Below are positions 51,866 to 60,557 of a stretch of DNA of 64,000 nucleotides, in pieces. Source of the stretch: Paraburkholderia caledonica NBRC 102488 (GTDB taxonomy: Bacteria > Pseudomonadota > Gammaproteobacteria > Burkholderiales > Burkholderiaceae); the NCBI RefSeq assembly GCF_000685095.1, contig NZ_BAYE01000001.1:186001-250000 (forward strand), given 5' to 3'. The notes below the pieces were generated by a model. The model saw only the letters and a program-made list of their open reading frames with translations. It was not told the DNA's origin and searched no databases. A program made the position numbers and the translations under genes. The first letter of the stretch is position 1. The number at the start of each line of letters is the position of its first letter.

Positions 51866-51885
51866 TTAGCGCACTGCAGCGCTAA
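51866..51885. promoter_or_regulatory. Second inverted repeat in the LysR/dehalogenase intergenic region
   Basis: TTAGCGCACTGCAGCGCTAA: perfect 7+7 bp with a 6-nt spacer, next to a TACAAT -10-like box on the plus strand (51886-51891). Its position suits control of the dehalogenase. Confidence 0.55.
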
Positions 51886-51922
51886 TACAATCCGTCCTGA
51901 CCTCTGACAGGAGCGCACGGCA

Positions 51923-52792
51923 ATGTCGGCCACAACGACACTCTTCCCCAAAGCAGTGATTTTCGACGCCTACGGCACACTTTTCGACGTGCACTCGGTG
52001 ATCGCTGCCGCGGAGCAGTTGTTCCCCGGACACGGCGACGCCCTCTCGCAGTTGTGGCGTCAGAAACAGATCGAATACACGCAGTTGCGCACGCTGGCCG
52101 ATGCCGGCGGCGACGCCGCGCACTACCGACCGTTCTGGGACATCACGCTCGACGCCCTGCGCTTCTCTGCGAAAAAACTTCAACTTACGCTCGGCCGTTC
52201 CGCCGAAAAGCGTCTGATGGATGAGTACGCATGCCTGTCCGCCTTTCCCGACGCGGTGCCAGCGCTGCGTTTGCTGCGGGATTCGGCGTCTGTGTCTACG
52301 TCTGGGGTTGCCTCCGGGCTGCCGCCGGCATCAGCATCCCGAGCCTCACGCAGGCCGTCCTCTGCGGCTGGCACGTCAGGCGGTTCGCGCCCCGGCCTCG
52401 CGATTCTGTCGAACGGTAACCCTCAAATGCTGGACGTCGCGGTGAAGAGCGCGGGCATGACCGGTCTGTTCGACCATGTGCTTTCCGTCGATGCCGTACG
52501 CGCATACAAACCCTCGCCCGCCGCCTATGCGCTCGGCCCTCGAGCCTTCGACGTGCTTCCGCGAGAGATCGTCTTCGTGTCGTCGAATGGCTGGGACATT
52601 GCCGGCGCAACGTGGTTCGGCTTCACGACGTTCTGGCTCAATCGACAGAACGCTCCGCTCGAAGAACTGGGCGTGACGCCGCACGGCACGGGCGCGGGCA
52701 TGAGCGATCTGTTGGCTTTTCTGAAAACCGTCACAACTGCAGGACGCGCCCACACCACAGCGAGCCGCATACGCCACAGCCCCGGCGCATGA
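51923..52792 (+). CDS. Haloacid dehalogenase, type II (L-2-haloacid dehalogenase family)
   Basis: 289 residues. The HAD nucleophile Asp15 is in AVIFDAYGTLFDV, followed by a cap domain and later SNGNPQML, KPSPAAYALG and FVSSNGWDIAGATWFGF, the motifs of the type II 2-haloacid dehalogenase group. Length exceeds the usual ~230 because about 35 Ser/Ala/Gly/Arg-rich residues (about 125-158) interrupt the segment before LAILSNGNP. Whether this is a spacer or a defect is unclear. The substrate could be a 2-haloacid or another small phosphate ester. Divergent from LysR. Confidence 0.85.
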   Translation: MSATTTLFPKAVIFDAYGTLFDVHSVIAAAEQLFPGHGDALSQLWRQKQIEYTQLRTLADAGGDAAHYRPFWDITLDALRFSAKKLQLTLGRSAEKRLMDEYACLSAFPDAVPALRLLRDSASVSTSGVASGLPPASASRASRRPSSAAGTSGGSRPGLAILSNGNPQMLDVAVKSAGMTGLFDHVLSVDAVRAYKPSPAAYALGPRAFDVLPREIVFVSSNGWDIAGATWFGFTTFWLNRQNAPLEELGVTPHGTGAGMSDLLAFLKTVTTAGRAHTTASRIRHSPGA

Positions 52793-52893
52793 CGCCTCCC
52801 CTTTGGCAACTCATCGAATCAACTAATCAACCGAACCAACTACCGCTGCATTTCAACTTTGCATTTTGCAATCTGACCGACCAAGGAGAAAAC

Positions 52894-54495
52894 ATGGCGA
52901 ATCCGCTGTCATCGTTGTCGCTGCCGCAGGGCATGGAAATCACCGCTGAAATCAAGCCTGGCTATGAAGCAATCCTCACGCGCGAAGCGCTCGAACTTGT
53001 CGCCGCACTGCATCGCACGTTCGAGCCGCGTCGTCAGCAGTTGTTGCAGGCGCGGACGGAACGCACGAAGCGGCTCGACGCCGGCGAGCGTCCCGACTTT
53101 CTCGCCGCGACGAAGAGCGTGCGCGACGGCGACTGGACCATTGCGCCGCTGCCCGAAGACCTGCAATGGCGCCGCGTGGAGATCACCGGCCCGGTCGAGC
53201 GCAAGATGATCATCAACGCGCTGAACTCGGGCGCGGATTCGTACATGACCGATTTCGAGGATTCGAATGCGCCCAGCTGGGACAACCAGATCACCGGCCA
53301 TGTGAACCTGAAAGATGCAGTGCGCCGCACCATCTCGCTCGACCAGAACGGCAAGAGCTATAAGTTGAACGACAAGGTTGCCACGCTGATCGTGCGTCCG
53401 CGCGGCTGGCATCTCGAGGAAAAGCACGTGAAGGTGGACGGCAAGCGCGTGTCGGGCGGCATCTTCGATTTCGCGCTGTTCATGGTGCACAACGCAAAGG
53501 AACTGGTCGCGCGCGGCTCGGGCCCGTACTTCTATTTGCCGAAGATGGAAAGCCATCTCGAAGCGCGCCTGTGGAACGACATTTTCGTCGCGGCGCAGGA
53601 AGCGGTCGGCGTGCCGCGCGGCACGATTCGCGCGACGGTGCTGATCGAAACCATTCTTGCCGCGTTCGAGATGGACGAAATTCTGTACGAGCTGCGTGAA
53701 CATAGCTCGGGGCTGAACGCCGGCCGCTGGGACTACATCTTCTCGGCGATCAAGAAGTTCAAGTCCGACCGCGACTTCTGTCTCGCCGACCGCTCGCAGA
53801 TCACGATGACCGCGCCGTTCATGCGCGCGTACGCGCTGTTGCTGCTGAAGACGTGCCATCGCCGCAACGCGCCGGCCATTGGCGGCATGAGCGCGCTGAT
53901 TCCGATCAAGAACGACGCGGCCGCGAACGACAAGGCAATGGCCGGCGTGCGCTCGGACAAGGCGCGCGATGCCGGCGACGGCTATGACGGCGGCTGGGTT
54001 GCCCACCCGGGCCTCGTGCCGATCGCAATGGAAGAATTCGTCAAGGTGCTCGGCGACAAGCCGAACCAGATCGGCAAACAACGCGACGACGTGCTCGTCA
54101 CTGCCACGGACCTGATGGACTTCCGTCCGGAAGCGCCGGTCACCGAAGCCGGTCTGCGCAACAACATCAACGTCGGCATTCACTACTTGGGCTCGTGGCT
54201 CGCGGGCAACGGCTGCGTGCCGATCCACAACCTGATGGAAGATGCCGCTACCGCCGAAATCTCGCGCTCGCAGGTGTGGCAGTGGATTCGCTCGCCGAAG
54301 GGCACGCTCGACGATGGCCGCAAGGTAACGGCCGAGCTGGTGCGCGAACTCGCCGTGCAAGAACTCGACAAGGTGAAGCAGGCCGTCGGCGGCGATACGA
54401 AACCGTACGAACGCGCGGCTCAAATCTTCGAAGAGATGTCGACGTCCGAGCAGTTCACCGACTTTCTGACGCTGCCGCTTTACGAAGAAATCTGA
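52894..54495 (+). CDS. aceB: Malate synthase A
   Basis: 533-residue malate synthase, condensing glyoxylate with acetyl-CoA to malate in the glyoxylate shunt. The ATG at 52894 follows an AAGGAG site. TMTAPFMRAYALLLLKTCHRR and GRWDYIFSAIKKFKSD hold the catalytic and substrate residues; the A isoform length is typical. Upstream lies TTGCA-TTT-TGCAA at 52859-52871. Partner aceA is 3 kb away. Confidence 0.97.
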   Translation: MANPLSSLSLPQGMEITAEIKPGYEAILTREALELVAALHRTFEPRRQQLLQARTERTKRLDAGERPDFLAATKSVRDGDWTIAPLPEDLQWRRVEITGPVERKMIINALNSGADSYMTDFEDSNAPSWDNQITGHVNLKDAVRRTISLDQNGKSYKLNDKVATLIVRPRGWHLEEKHVKVDGKRVSGGIFDFALFMVHNAKELVARGSGPYFYLPKMESHLEARLWNDIFVAAQEAVGVPRGTIRATVLIETILAAFEMDEILYELREHSSGLNAGRWDYIFSAIKKFKSDRDFCLADRSQITMTAPFMRAYALLLLKTCHRRNAPAIGGMSALIPIKNDAAANDKAMAGVRSDKARDAGDGYDGGWVAHPGLVPIAMEEFVKVLGDKPNQIGKQRDDVLVTATDLMDFRPEAPVTEAGLRNNINVGIHYLGSWLAGNGCVPIHNLMEDAATAEISRSQVWQWIRSPKGTLDDGRKVTAELVRELAVQELDKVKQAVGGDTKPYERAAQIFEEMSTSEQFTDFLTLPLYEEI

Positions 54496-54549
54496 GCGCG
54501 AACGCTTGTCGGGTGGTAACGACGAGTGCGTACAACGATTGATCGAGCG

Positions 54550-54588
54550 AACGGCCCGACAGGCGCATGCCTGGCGGGCCGTTTCTTA
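54550..54588 (+). terminator. Intrinsic terminator after aceB
   Basis: AACGGCCCG (54550-54558) pairs with CGGGCCGTT (54575-54583), with an inner CAGGC/GCCTG stem, then TTTCTT. Oriented for aceB; the convergent gene at 54652 may use it too. Confidence 0.82.
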
Positions 54589-54651
54589 TGCGGGGGAGCG
54601 CATACGGGCACATAAGCGCGGACGGGCGCATACGAGCGCGCTGCGGGCGTG

Positions 54652-55053
54652 TCAGCGCGTGGCGCGATACTCGACCCAATCGCCGGACTTGATTTCCGGC
54701 AGCCCCTTCACCGCCTGAGGCGCGACCGGGTAGAAGCGACAGTTCACGACGTTGCCGTCCACTTTCACCATTACTTCACGGGCCAGAAAGCGATCTTCGA
54801 CGCCGGGATACACCGCTTCGATCTCGTCGAGCACGGCGACGAGTTCATCGTCAATTTCGTAGACATCGCCGGTTACGTCCACGCCCTGTTCGTCGACAAC
54901 GAGTCCCGGGTACGAACCGAAGTCGAACAGATGGCCGCGAACCGTGGCCGTGCCGAGCAGATTCGGCTCGGCTATTTCGTTGCGAGCCGCGGCTTCGCGG
55001 ATGTCGTTCACTTCGCCCGCCCGCAGCGTGCCATATACAAAGACGGTTTGCAT
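54652..55053 (-). CDS. Gamma-glutamylcyclotransferase-like (AIG2/GGCT fold) protein
   Basis: 133 residues from ATG at 55053 (MQTVFVYGTLR). VFVYGTLRAGE is the substrate-loop signature, and ELVAVLDEIEAVYPG holds the catalytic Glu region. GGCT-fold enzymes cyclise gamma-glutamyl compounds to 5-oxoproline, but the subfamily substrate is uncertain. Stands alone between aceB and an AraC regulator. Confidence 0.85.
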   Translation of the reverse strand: MQTVFVYGTLRAGEVNDIREAAARNEIAEPNLLGTATVRGHLFDFGSYPGLVVDEQGVDVTGDVYEIDDELVAVLDEIEAVYPGVEDRFLAREVMVKVDGNVVNCRFYPVAPQAVKGLPEIKSGDWVEYRATR

Positions 55054-55193
55054 CGTGGTTGGTGCTCCTCGAATAGGTCGTCGGTCAATCGGGACATTAT
55101 GCAACGTCCCAATCCATGCACGCTCTACAATGAGAATCCGCTCATGTTGGGCCTTGTACCCGCAGCGTTTTGTTCCGTGGATCGACTTTTGCC

Positions 55194-56105
55194 ATGACTC
55201 CGTACGCCGGCTCGGACCGGTCCAGCTTCGTCAGCTTGACCGACACTCCGCCAGAGTTTCAGCCGAACGACACGCATCCCATTCGCGTGCGCTCGCGACC
55301 CATGCCGATGGGTTCTCACTTCGCGCGTCATACGCATGCCTGGGCGCAGGTTGCGTATGCATCGCGCGGCGTGCTGCGGGTGGCGACAACAGGCACGACG
55401 TGGATGGTGCCGCCCTCTCGCGCGATCTGGGTCCCGCCGCATGTCACGCATGAAGTGGTGGCCGTCGAAGACGCGTTCCTGCGCACGTTGTACATCACCG
55501 AAAGCACGGTGCCTGCTGGGCTCGACGCCCCACGCGTGGTCGAAGTCTCGAACCTGCTGCGCGAAGTGATCGCCGCGCTGGACACGCCTGGCATCTCGCC
55601 CGCGCGCGAGCAGTTGCTCGGCGCGCTTGCGATAGATGAGCTAACCCGTTCGGAGCCACTGCCGCTATCGGTGCCAATGCCGAACGAAAAGCGGCTGCGC
55701 GCGCTATGCGAGGCGGTAATCGCGGATCCGACGCCGGGCGAATCACTCGAACAGTGGGCGGCGAGCGTAGGAGCGAGTACGCGAACGATCGCGCGTCTCT
55801 TTCGTCAGGAGCTTGGCGTGAGTTTCTCTCAGTGGCGGCAACAGGCGATTCTTGCGCGAGCGATTCCCCTGCTGAGTCAGGGGCGGCCACTGTCGCATGT
55901 CGCGCAGGAGTTGGGCTATCAGAGCCAGAGCGCCTTTTCCGCGATGTTCCGGCGTGCGTTTGGCGAAAGCCCACGCGCGTTTATCGAGCGGGGCTCGGAG
56001 CATCGACTGGATAACGGAGGAGACCGTGACGATGCGCAGCTGAACCACGTGGACGGTCCCGTGGCACCGAACCGCGCGGACGCGGCGAGCGGCGCGGATC
56101 GCTAA
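55194..56105 (+). CDS. AraC-family regulator (NimR-like)
   Basis: 303 residues with an N-terminal cupin (HFARHTHAWAQVAYASRGVL...WVPPHVTHEV) and two C-terminal helix-turn-helices (ERL...QWAASVGASTRTIARLFRQE, and LSHVAQELGYQSQSAFSAMFRRAFGESP). The cupin pattern resembles NimR/YeaM, which controls a transporter in E. coli; no transporter is adjacent here. ATG at 55194 chosen; a TTG 24 bp earlier is possible. It is convergent with the GNAT, 16 bp apart. Confidence 0.9.
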   Translation: MTPYAGSDRSSFVSLTDTPPEFQPNDTHPIRVRSRPMPMGSHFARHTHAWAQVAYASRGVLRVATTGTTWMVPPSRAIWVPPHVTHEVVAVEDAFLRTLYITESTVPAGLDAPRVVEVSNLLREVIAALDTPGISPAREQLLGALAIDELTRSEPLPLSVPMPNEKRLRALCEAVIADPTPGESLEQWAASVGASTRTIARLFRQELGVSFSQWRQQAILARAIPLLSQGRPLSHVAQELGYQSQSAFSAMFRRAFGESPRAFIERGSEHRLDNGGDRDDAQLNHVDGPVAPNRADAASGADR

Positions 56106-56121
56106 ACCGCCGACTGGCGGC

Positions 56122-56586
56122 TCAAACTCGCCGAGCGAGATGACGGATCGCGCCAAGCTGGGCAAGCCGCGGGCCGGCCAACTTGTAGCCTTTACGCTGA
56201 TAGAGCCGCGCCGCGGGATTGTCGACGAACACACGCAATTGCAGTTCGCGCAGGCCGCGCTCGCGCGCCCATTGGTGGGCCATATCCAGCAGATAGGTGC
56301 CCGCGCCGAGCCGCCTGTATCCCTCGGCAATCTGCACGTCGCGGATATGAAGCGAATCGCCTTCCTGCGTGATGCGCAGCACGCCAATCGGCTTGCCCTC
56401 CATTTCGAGGATGAAATTCTCCGACTCGCGCCAACTGCCCAGAAACAGATCGCCGCGCCAGACGAGATGATGGCGCTGATAATAGCCGCCCATGTTGCTA
56501 TGAGTCAGCGCCTCGGCGAACTCGAAATCATCCATGCTGGCTTTACGCAGATGGAACGATGACGGAGCTTCGGTTGGATCGAACAT
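56122..56586 (-). CDS. GNAT-family N-acetyltransferase
   Basis: 154 residues from the ATG at 56586 (MFDPTEAPSSFHLRKAS). The acetyl-CoA motif DVQIAEGYRRLGAGTYLLDMAHQWA and the closing VDNPAARLYQRKGYKLAG are clear. Substrate unknown. An upstream in-frame start would overlap the tRNA terminator and add unrelated residues. Confidence 0.9.
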   Translation of the reverse strand: MFDPTEAPSSFHLRKASMDDFEFAEALTHSNMGGYYQRHHLVWRGDLFLGSWRESENFILEMEGKPIGVLRITQEGDSLHIRDVQIAEGYRRLGAGTYLLDMAHQWARERGLRELQLRVFVDNPAARLYQRKGYKLAGPRLAQLGAIRHLARRV

Positions 56587-56689
56587 GGCGGCACGGCGAA
56601 GAGAAGTCGGATTAACGGTAAAACAGGCCGCGCGCGCTGGCAATGGCTGTTTGTCCCGAGCATATCCAGGCGGGACCGTCAGCGGAAAC

Positions 56690-56723
56690 AAAAAAGCCCA
56701 CTTCTTACGAAGTGGGCTTTTTT
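56690..56723 (-). terminator. Terminator of the tRNA cluster
   Basis: GCCCACTTC (56696-56704), loop TTAC, GAAGTGGGC (56709-56717), with T6 on the minus strand. It lies just after tRNA-Asp. Confidence 0.92.
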
Positions 56724-56727
56724 AATC

Positions 56728-56804
56728 TGGCGGAGCGGACGGGACTCGAACCCGCGACCCCCGGCGTGACAGGCCGGTATTCTAACCAACTGAACTACCG
56801 CTCC
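56728..56804 (-). tRNA. tRNA-Asp (GTC), copy 1
   Basis: 77 nt including encoded CCA. Anticodon arm CCGGC-CTGTCAC-GCCGG; acceptor GGAGCGG pairs with CCGCTCC; T-arm GTTCGAGTC. Confidence 0.97.
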
Positions 56805-56884
56805 AGATTTTGACACCAGGCAAACAAGCTGCGCTCGTTCACCGGCAGCACCGTTCAACTTCCAACCGAACGACGCCGATTTTT

Positions 56885-56960
56885 TGGCGTCCCCTAGGGG
56901 ATTCGAACCCCTGTACTCACCGTGAAAGGGTGATGTCCTAGGCCTCTAGACGAAGGGGAC
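56885..56960 (-). tRNA. tRNA-Glu (TTC), copy 1
   Basis: 76 nt with CCA. Anticodon loop CTTTCAC in stem TCACC/GGTGA; acceptor GTCCCCT pairs with AGGGGAC. Identical to copy 2. Confidence 0.97.
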
Positions 56961-56984
56961 AACGTACTGCTTACACCTTTAATG

Positions 56985-57015
56985 AAAAAGCCCGTTCAAG
57001 TGTTTATGAACGGGC
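56985..57015 (-). terminator. Terminator inside the tRNA cluster
   Basis: GCCCGTTCA (56990-56998) pairs with TGAACGGGC (57007-57015) around an 8-nt loop; T5 follows on the minus strand. It lies between Asp copy 2 and Glu copy 1, so transcription of the second pair may stop here. Confidence 0.78.
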
Positions 57016-57021
57016 TTTGTC

Positions 57022-57098
57022 TGGCGGAGTGGACGGGACTCGAACCCGCGACCCCCGGCGTGACAGGCCGGTATTCTAACCGACTGAACTACCACTCC
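57022..57098 (-). tRNA. tRNA-Asp (GTC), copy 2
   Basis: 77 nt with CCA. Differs from copy 1 by a compensated acceptor pair (GGAGTGG with CCACTCC) and one D-loop base. Confidence 0.97.
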
Positions 57099-57201
57099 AG
57101 TCTTCACACCCTGGCTTGCGAGCGTCGGTTATTTCTCTGCAAGCTGCGCTGCTTTACTGCAAATCCGGGATTAACCCGAACACTAAAGCGACGCTGATGT
57201 T

Positions 57202-57277
57202 TGGCGTCCCCTAGGGGATTCGAACCCCTGTACTCACCGTGAAAGGGTGATGTCCTAGGCCTCTAGACGAAGGGGAC
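57202..57277 (-). tRNA. tRNA-Glu (TTC), copy 2
   Basis: 76 nt with CCA, identical to copy 1 over its length. Confidence 0.97.
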
Positions 57278-57463
57278 ATAATCTTTTCAGACATGTCTTT
57301 TACTCGCCGCTGATTCGGACTAACTAGCGCAACGCTAACTGCTAGATAGTTGTTCCGTCAACTGCGAAGACCGCCATTTTAACTACGATACTGCTGCTTG
57401 TGAAGTCTTTTTTGCTACAGGTTCCATGCTTCGGAACGACTTCGCTCTGCTCTTCTGCTCTGA

Positions 57464-57539
<76 letters not shown>

Positions 57540-57689
57540 TTGCAGAACAGAAACGAGATTCTAGAGGCCAATCTGCGCTTTGTAAATACCCTTTGAGCAA
57601 TTGCATGCGACTTTTTTCCGAAGTCGCATGCAAACAAACTCAATGCATCCACGAATGCACTCAGGACCACTTGTTGGCCAATCCACGCC

Positions 57690-59099
57690 TCATGCCAACG
57701 CCTTTTCGATACGACCGACGACCACGTCGCGACCGAACAGCATCAGCACCATGTCAATGGACGGTGTATGCGTCGTGCCGGCCACTAGCAGTCGGACCGG
57801 CATTGCCAGTTGGGGCATCTTCAGCTTGTGCGTGCCGAGCGTCGTTTTGAGCGCAGCGGCGATCGCCTCCTTGGTCCACTCCACCGTCTTCAGCGCAGCG
57901 GCAAGGTCGCCGAGCGCCGGGCGCACCGCGTCAGTCACATGCTGCGCTAATGCCTCGGCGTCGGGAGCGGGCGTGCGATAGAACATCGCCGCGTTCTCCG
58001 CGATCTCCTTGACCGTCGACGCGCGGTCCTTCAGCAAGCCCACGACTGCCGTCAGATCGGCGCCTTGAGCGATGGTGGCCTCGTCGATACCCAGTTCCGC
58101 AAGGAACGGCCGCGCGAGTCCCGCGAGGCGGACGTTATCCGCTTCCTTGATGTAATGGGCGTTCAGCCAGTTCAGCTTGTCGTGGTCGTATTGCGCCGGG
58201 GACTTGCCCAGATGCTCGAGATCGAACCATTCGACGAACTGCTCGCGCGAGAAAATTTCCGCGTCGCCATGCGACCAGCCAAGGCGCGCCAGATAATTGA
58301 CCACCGCCTCCGGCAGATAGCCGGCGTCGCGGTAACCCATCACGCTCATCGCACCGTGGCGCTTGCTCATCTTCTCGCCCTGCTCGTTGAGCACGGTCGG
58401 CAAGTGCGCGTATACCGGCGTTTCGCCGCCGAGCGCCCGCAGAATGTTGATCTGCCGCGGCGTGTTATTCACGTGGTCGTCGCCGCGAATCACATGCGTA
58501 ATGCGCATGTCCAGATCGTCGACCACCACGCAGAAGTTATAGGTCGGCGTGCCGTCCGGCCGCGCGATGACGAGGTCGTCCAGTTCCTCGTTCGATATCT
58601 CGATGCGCCCTTTTACCGCATCGTCCCAAGCCACCACGCCAGTGAGCGGATTGCGGAAGCGCAGCACCGGCTGCACGCCAGCCGGCGGCTCAGGCAACAC
58701 CTTGCCCGGCTCGGGGCGCCATGTGCCGTCGTAGCGCGGCTTTTCGCCGGCTTCGCGCTGACGCTCGCGCAACGCGTCGAGCTCTTCGGTCGACATGTAG
58801 CACGGGTAGACGAGCCCCGCGTCCTGCATCTGCTTCAGCACTTCGCGATAACGATCCATGCGCTGCATCTGGTAGAACGGGCCTTCGTCGAAATCGAGGC
58901 CGAGCCATTCCATGCCTTCGAGAATCGCGTCCACGGATTCGGTCGTGGAACGCTCCACGTCGGTGTCCTCGATCCGCAGCACGAAGGTTCCTTTCATCTT
59001 GCGCGCGAACGCCCACGGGTACAGCGCGGAGCGAATGTTGCCGAGGTGAATGAAGCCGGTGGGACTCGGTGCGAAACGGGTACGAACGGAGGTGGTCAT
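57690..59099 (-). CDS. gltX: Glutamyl-tRNA synthetase
   Basis: 469-residue class I synthetase charging tRNA-Glu. The HIGH motif is HLGN (18-21, in [16 protein letters not shown]) and the KMSKS motif is KMSKR (in [16 protein letters not shown]). Substrate residues [13 protein letters not shown] follow normally. The tRNA-Glu genes lie 0.4-0.8 kb downstream on the same strand, an enzyme-substrate pairing. A -10 box lies 127 bp upstream. Confidence 0.97.
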   Translation of the reverse strand: MTTSVRTRFAPSPTGFIHLGNIRSALYPWAFARKMKGTFVLRIEDTDVERSTTESVDAILEGMEWLGLDFDEGPFYQMQRMDRYREVLKQMQDAGLVYPCYMSTEELDALRERQREAGEKPRYDGTWRPEPGKVLPEPPAGVQPVLRFRNPLTGVVAWDDAVKGRIEISNEELDDLVIARPDGTPTYNFCVVVDDLDMRITHVIRGDDHVNNTPRQINILRALGGETPVYAHLPTVLNEQGEKMSKRHGAMSVMGYRDAGYLPEAVVNYLARLGWSHGDAEIFSREQFVEWFDLEHLGKSPAQYDHDKLNWLNAHYIKEADNVRLAGLARPFLAELGIDEATIAQGADLTAVVGLLKDRASTVKEIAENAAMFYRTPAPDAEALAQHVTDAVRPALGDLAAALKTVEWTKEAIAAALKTTLGTHKLKMPQLAMPVRLLVAGTTHTPSIDMVLMLFGRDVVVGRIEKALA

Positions 59100-59490
59100 T
59101 AGCGGTTACTCGAAGACTGGCGCCGACGCAGGACAAGCATCGCCCGTAAAGCGCGGCAGCGAACCGCGCCCATACGGCACGACGGCTGCCGTGCATGGAC
59201 ACGAAGGAATTGAAGCGAATGTCGAATTATACCTTTCGCGAGCGCGTGGCCTGCCCTCGTCCGGACGGGCTGTTGATGGCCACGGGCAGTGGCAGTGCAA
59301 CGTTTCATTACCGGCCGCCGCGCGCGCGCCGCTTTGATTTATGATGTGCGCGCGCGAAAGCGGAGACGCCGCGATCCGCGCATTGAACCGCTATTTGCAT
59401 TTGCCCTGACCCTTGCCTGAGCTCGGCGAGAAGTGGCCGCTCGCGCCGTACGCACCCGACGCGCCCCACGCGCCGTTGCTGGAGAACTCG
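59100..59490. other. Divergent region between gltX and the patatin-like gene
   Basis: 391 bp without a convincing gene. It contains the gltX -10 box at 59226-59231. Nothing else recognised. Confidence 0.45.
59226..59231 (-). promoter_or_regulatory. TATAAT -10 box upstream of gltX
   Basis: A perfect TATAAT on the minus strand, 127 bp before the ATG; the -35 is weak. Confidence 0.45.
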
Positions 59491-60450
59491 TTGAAACCTT
59501 CGTCGCCTCGTTACGGCCGCCGCAATTTTTCGCTCGCGGCCGCCTCCGCGGTACTCGCCGCCTGTACCACCGCGGGCAGCAAAATCGACGGCGTGTCGTC
59601 GTCGAGCCCGGCCACGGCCACGCCTACCACGAACATGCCACCGCTCGACAAGCCGCAACGGCCCATTCGGGTCGCCCTTGCGCTAGGCGGCGGCGCTGCG
59701 CGCGGCTTCGCGCATATCGGCGTGATCAAGGCGCTGGAAGCGCGCAATGTCCAAGTCGATCTGGTGGCCGGCACGAGCGCCGGGTCGGTGGTCGGCGCGC
59801 TCTACGCGTCAGGCATGAACGGGTTCGCGCTCAACAAACTGGCGCTGAACATGGACGAAGCCTCCATTAGCGACTGGGCCATGCCGTTTCGCACGCGCGG
59901 TTTTCTGCAAGGCATCGCGCTGCAGAATTATCTGAACACAACGCTCAACAATCGCCCGATCGAGAAGATGGCGAAGCCGCTCGGCGTAGTCGCGACCGAC
60001 CTGAAAACCGGCCAGCCGATCCTCTTTCAGCGCGGCAATACCGGCGTCGCAGTGCGGGCGTCGTGCAGCGTGCCGTCGATTTTCGAGCCGGTCAAAATCG
60101 GCGGGCATGAGTATGTGGACGGCGGCTTGGTGAGCCCGGTGCCGGCGTCGTTCGCACGCAAGATGGGCGCGGACTTCGTGATCGCCGTGGATATCTCGCA
60201 GCGCCCCGAAAGCGGCCTGACGGCCAGTTCGTTCGACGTGCTCATGCAAACCTTCACGATCATGGGCCAGACCATCAAGGCATATGAGCTCGATAAATAC
60301 GCCGACATCGTCATCCGGCCGAATCTCGCGGCCATGAGCGGCAGCGACTTCTCGCAGCGCAATGCCGCAATTCTGGCCGGTGAGGAAGCCGTCTCGAAGA
60401 TCATGCCGGAGTTGCAACGCAAGCTGGCCGCGAGCCGCGCGCAGGCCTAG
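59491..60450 (+). CDS. Patatin-like phospholipase (RssA type), probable Tat lipoprotein
   Basis: 319 residues from the TTG at 59491, which has GGAG 6 nt upstream; an in-frame TTG at 59413 lacks one. The N-terminus has RYGRRNFSL (twin-Arg) and a lipobox LAAC with Cys25, so export by Tat and lipidation are likely. The Ser-Asp dyad is Ser96 in GTSAGS and Asp210 in YVDGGLVSP; the oxyanion hole is GGGAARGFAH. It would hydrolyse acyl esters of lipids at the periplasmic face. Confidence 0.85.
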   Translation: MKPSSPRYGRRNFSLAAASAVLAACTTAGSKIDGVSSSSPATATPTTNMPPLDKPQRPIRVALALGGGAARGFAHIGVIKALEARNVQVDLVAGTSAGSVVGALYASGMNGFALNKLALNMDEASISDWAMPFRTRGFLQGIALQNYLNTTLNNRPIEKMAKPLGVVATDLKTGQPILFQRGNTGVAVRASCSVPSIFEPVKIGGHEYVDGGLVSPVPASFARKMGADFVIAVDISQRPESGLTASSFDVLMQTFTIMGQTIKAYELDKYADIVIRPNLAAMSGSDFSQRNAAILAGEEAVSKIMPELQRKLAASRAQA

Positions 60451-60496
60451 GGTTACTCACGCGCAGCACGCTCAGGAATCAGACCCGCCAAAACAC

Positions 60497-60526
60497 AAAA
60501 GCCTGCTTCAAACGAAGCAGGCTTTT
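60497..60526. terminator. Terminator between patatin-like and NlpC/P60 genes
   Basis: GCCTGCTTC (60501-60509), loop AAAC... GAAGCAGGC (60513-60521 area) with AAAA on the left and T5 on the right. Works in both directions between the convergent genes. Confidence 0.88.
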
Positions 60527-60557
60527 TGTTGTTGCCTGAAGCGCCGGCGCAGCTAAA

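Noticed and set aside
52909..54423. Minus-strand frame opposite aceB
   Set aside because: Antisense shadow without motifs.
58300..58360. Non-canonical KMSKR in gltX as a defect
   Set aside because: KMSKR/KLSKR variants are normal in glutamyl-tRNA synthetases.
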